A stretch of DNA of 64,000 nt from NCBI RefSeq assembly GCF_041296385.1, contig NC_091015.1, positions 90,938,004-91,002,003 on the forward strand. The letters are read 5' to 3'. Under the pieces are notes generated by a model, which was given only the letters and a program-made list of their open reading frames with translations, searched no databases and was not told the origin of the DNA. Made by a program: the position numbers and the translations under genes. Shown one piece after another: positions 61,401 to 64,000 of this stretch. Position 1 is the stretch's first letter. Every line of letters begins with the position of its first letter. This stretch comes from Aphelocoma coerulescens (taxonomy: Eukaryota; Chordata; Aves; Passeriformes; Corvidae).

Positions 61401-62809
61401 TGATAAGGTACAGTTCAACAGTTCCTGTGCATCATATCCTCAGTCAGGAGAAAAAATTGCTGGACAGAAATGGCACTGAACAAGGATGCATTATGCTGTT
61501 GCATCTGTTTTGTCTCTCCTGGGGTAGTAAAGCACAATCTTCCAGGCAGATAAGGGTTGAATTTAAATTAGTGGAAGCAGCTGGTAAAATTTCAGGTATT
61601 TTGATGCTACTCTTATTGTAAAGTCAAAATCGTCACTTCATTAATTAAGTAGGCATTAAAAAAATAGCAAGAGGAAGCTGAATAAATATATTTCTTTTTT
61701 GTAACCTTATAAATAAAGATGAAAGTGTTTGAAAAGCAGATTCCAGAAAAGGTGCTAACCTCATGCTGGATTATTTAGTAGTGTTCATATGCAACTTTGG
61801 ATAGCCAAACACTTTTCCAGAAGTAATCAGAAATGGCAATTAACCGGCCTTGAGAAAAATGTCTTATGAAGAGGAGGCATGCTAAAAATACCAACAGCCA
61901 TTGTTGTTTGTGGTAACATTCATCATATATGAGTGGGAAAAAATGGTGTAAAGCACAAATCATTACCAAAATCCTAACAGAGGAACAGAGAAGTAAACAG
62001 TAAATGTGACAAATTTAGAGAAAAAACCTGTCTGCAACCCCAGTTAAGAAGTTTATGGTAGAGATGTTATTGCACACTACATTATAACAACAGCTTTATG
62101 AAGTGGAAAAGTCTGCAGATAATCATAATAATGTGCAACCTGCTCTATAGTTTTAACTTTTTCCAGTGTGATGCTTGTTTGCTAATGTGTTCATGGCCTA
62201 CTACTGTTCCTATTGTAAACAATAGCTCTGATGCAGTCACCTCTTTGCACCCTGATCCAGATTATTTTCTTCTGATACCTTTTTATATGCCTTGCCTAAA
62301 AAAACCCCTGGTTTCTCTGCTATGAATAAAGTTAATTTCCATTCAAACACTTTTATTTTTCCTTTTCTGATCTATTTCAAATCTCTTGTGCTGATTGAGC
62401 TTTTCATTTTCCTTTTTTTCTTAAAATACTTCTGTGTTTTAGGGTTGCTTTCACATTGACTTTTGGAATAAAGCACTCTTTATTCTCCATTTGCCTTCAT
62501 TCAAATCCCTCATTAGTTAGCAATTCCTACCTAAAACAAACTGAATAATTGAGTGCAAACTCACTGATCACTGCAGTTCCCTCCTGCTATGAAGCAGTGA
62601 CTACTCTTTCTTAGTCTGTTATGTATTTCTTATACTGTTTGGTTTTCAAAATATTAAAAGTGTCATCCTGAGCAAAATAAAGAAGTCTCCAGTTGTGTGG
62701 AAAAGCATAAAATAAATAAAGGTTAGCATAAATTAAACGGTAAAATTCACTCAAAATAAGAGTTACTGCGTGTTGTGATCTAGAACTGCTACTCCCCAGT
62801 TTAGTTCTC
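58481..62809. other. AT-rich sequence without recognisable genes, small TA repeat
   Basis: A short (TA)n run lies at about 58803-58820, and AT-rich low-complexity sequence at 59630-59760. Frames are short and unremarkable. Confidence 0.55.
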
Positions 62810-63249
62810 CCACTTACACTTTCCAAACCACACTGCTGCTGGTTTGCTCCCTCTTCCACCTCTTCTTCTCCCTTTCACCCACTGGGAGGGTGACCAGAAA
62901 GAAGAATTGGTGGCACAAAAGACAAAGATCACAGATTGAGATAAGAAAAATTTACTGGAAACATCAATGAGATAAGAAAATGAACAGTAACAACAATGAT
63001 ATTAATAACAAAAAAAAGAGAATGTTTCACATGAAAAAATGCTCACTACATATCCCAAGACAACGAACAATGGTCAATAGGTTTCTCACCCCACCATGCT
63101 TTTATTCCACCAGAAAGGGACACCTCTCCTTCCCAGAAAAGAGAGACAAAGTTCCTTTTCCCTGCTTCTGGCAGTGACATAATGCAGTATCAAATAACAC
63201 AACATCTTCCCACACTCCCCTCCTGCTGATCTGGGCCAGAACCAGGACA
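62810..63249 (-). mobile_element. Degraded ERV LTR, reverse orientation
   Basis: On the reverse strand it starts TGTCCTGGTTCTGG at 63249, the same eight-base start as the LTR arm at 50685. The forward text holds gattgagataagaaaaattt followed by A-rich AAT/AAC repeats (about 62975-63020), typical of the reverse-oriented 3' part of songbird ERV LTRs as I recall them. No internal genes adjoin. The inner end near 62810 is approximate. Confidence 0.5.
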
Positions 63250-64000
63250 CTGCTGCAGTTACTAGAGGTTTTGACTATCTAGCTTTCAGCAGTGTCATAC
63301 GCTCAAAAAAATATGAAATCCTTTCATGTTAACAGTTTGCCTACCACATTTAAAGAATGATTTCTATGTGGTCTTCCAACGCATTTATTTAAAGAACTCT
63401 TCTGTTGAAAACGAGATTGCGGTGTCTCTCATACTCTGTGTGTATACTCTTCATGCAACGAGACTCTTATCAGGGAATTTGTGTTCCTCATCCTCAAATA
63501 AATAAAGTAATAAAAACCAACCTAAATTTTCATCAATTTAAGTATTCATGATGTTGTAAATTATTTAAGGATTCAAATGTATGCTATGTGATTCTCATTC
63601 AAATAATTTAAGGAACTGTTGAAAACCCCCAGCGTGTCATTCAAATGACGATGTTAGTGTAGATAATCTCTCAAAATAAGGATTCCCTTTCAAACTATTT
63701 CCCTTCTGAGCATATGCCAACAGACCAAAATGAACTCATTTGCTCAGAAACAATCACTTTTAATTCATCAGGGGCTGATGATACAGAAAAACTTTGCATA
63801 AAGGTAAACAACATTCAGTGTTTTGCTGAATTGGTGCATGCACAGAAATATTCCAGTTAGAAACCTTTATGCTTCCATTTCTTTCCCCAGCCAATTTATG
63901 GAAGCTTAATCTTTAGTAAAGTCAATATTAGGTCAATACACAGGAGTCAATGAGTCGTTTTAATGCTGTATTTGCGATCGCTCCTTGGAGGCATTACCAC
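63250..64000. other. AT-rich sequence, nothing recognised
   Basis: No frame, repeat or RNA gene that I can support. Confidence 0.5.

Overview
The window looks like avian nuclear DNA, probably from a songbird. The best evidence is a CR1 LINE 3' end at about 55,007-55,262, whose reverse strand encodes the typical C-terminus of the CR1 ORF2 protein. Retroviral LTR-like remnants with avian-style ends (TGTCCTGG) support this. The species call is inference. I see no bacterial gene, rRNA, tRNA or CRISPR, and no conserved multi-exon protein gene.

Layout. (1) Positions 1-47,200 are a GC-rich macrosatellite: seven head-to-tail monomers of about 6.8 kb. The array runs off the left edge, and the seventh monomer breaks at 47,200. 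Monomer lengths are 6770, 6830, 6828, 6768, 6830, 6828 and 6346 (partial). Lengths and single-base variants show a three-monomer higher-order repeat, A-B-C-A-B-C-A', with a period of 20,426 bp. (2) Positions 47,201-64,000 are AT-rich, largely unique flank with scattered degraded retroelements: an LTR-like stretch near 49.5-50.1 kb, an inverted pair of LTR fragments at 50.7/51.5 kb, the CR1, a weak LTR candidate at 57.8-58.5 kb and a reverse-strand LTR at 62.8-63.25 kb.

Inside one monomer (unit 1 coordinates): LTR-derived DNA (about 1-1,345); degenerate GC-rich minisatellites with long G tracts (about 1,395-2,770); copy A of an internal direct duplication (about 2,905-3,307); a 55-bp repeat that is single in A monomers and doubled in B and C; a CpG-rich candidate first exon and a reverse-strand Pol II-type promoter with CRE, CCAAT and GC boxes, a TATA box and an initiator (3,358-3,815); a spacer; copy B of the duplication (about 4,306-4,722); a stretch open in both strands (4,596-5,355); a reverse-oriented LTR-like block (about 5,480-6,230); and a polypurine tract followed by a 344-bp LTR-like segment that crosses into the next monomer (6,602-6,967).

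The main result is a higher-order macrosatellite in which every monomer carries the same well-formed reverse-strand promoter, a signal-peptide-like short reading frame and a splice-donor-like motif. The donor motif is duplicated in two of the three monomer types. Whether the array is transcribed, and whether its product is a protein, a long non-coding RNA or nothing, cannot be decided from sequence alone.
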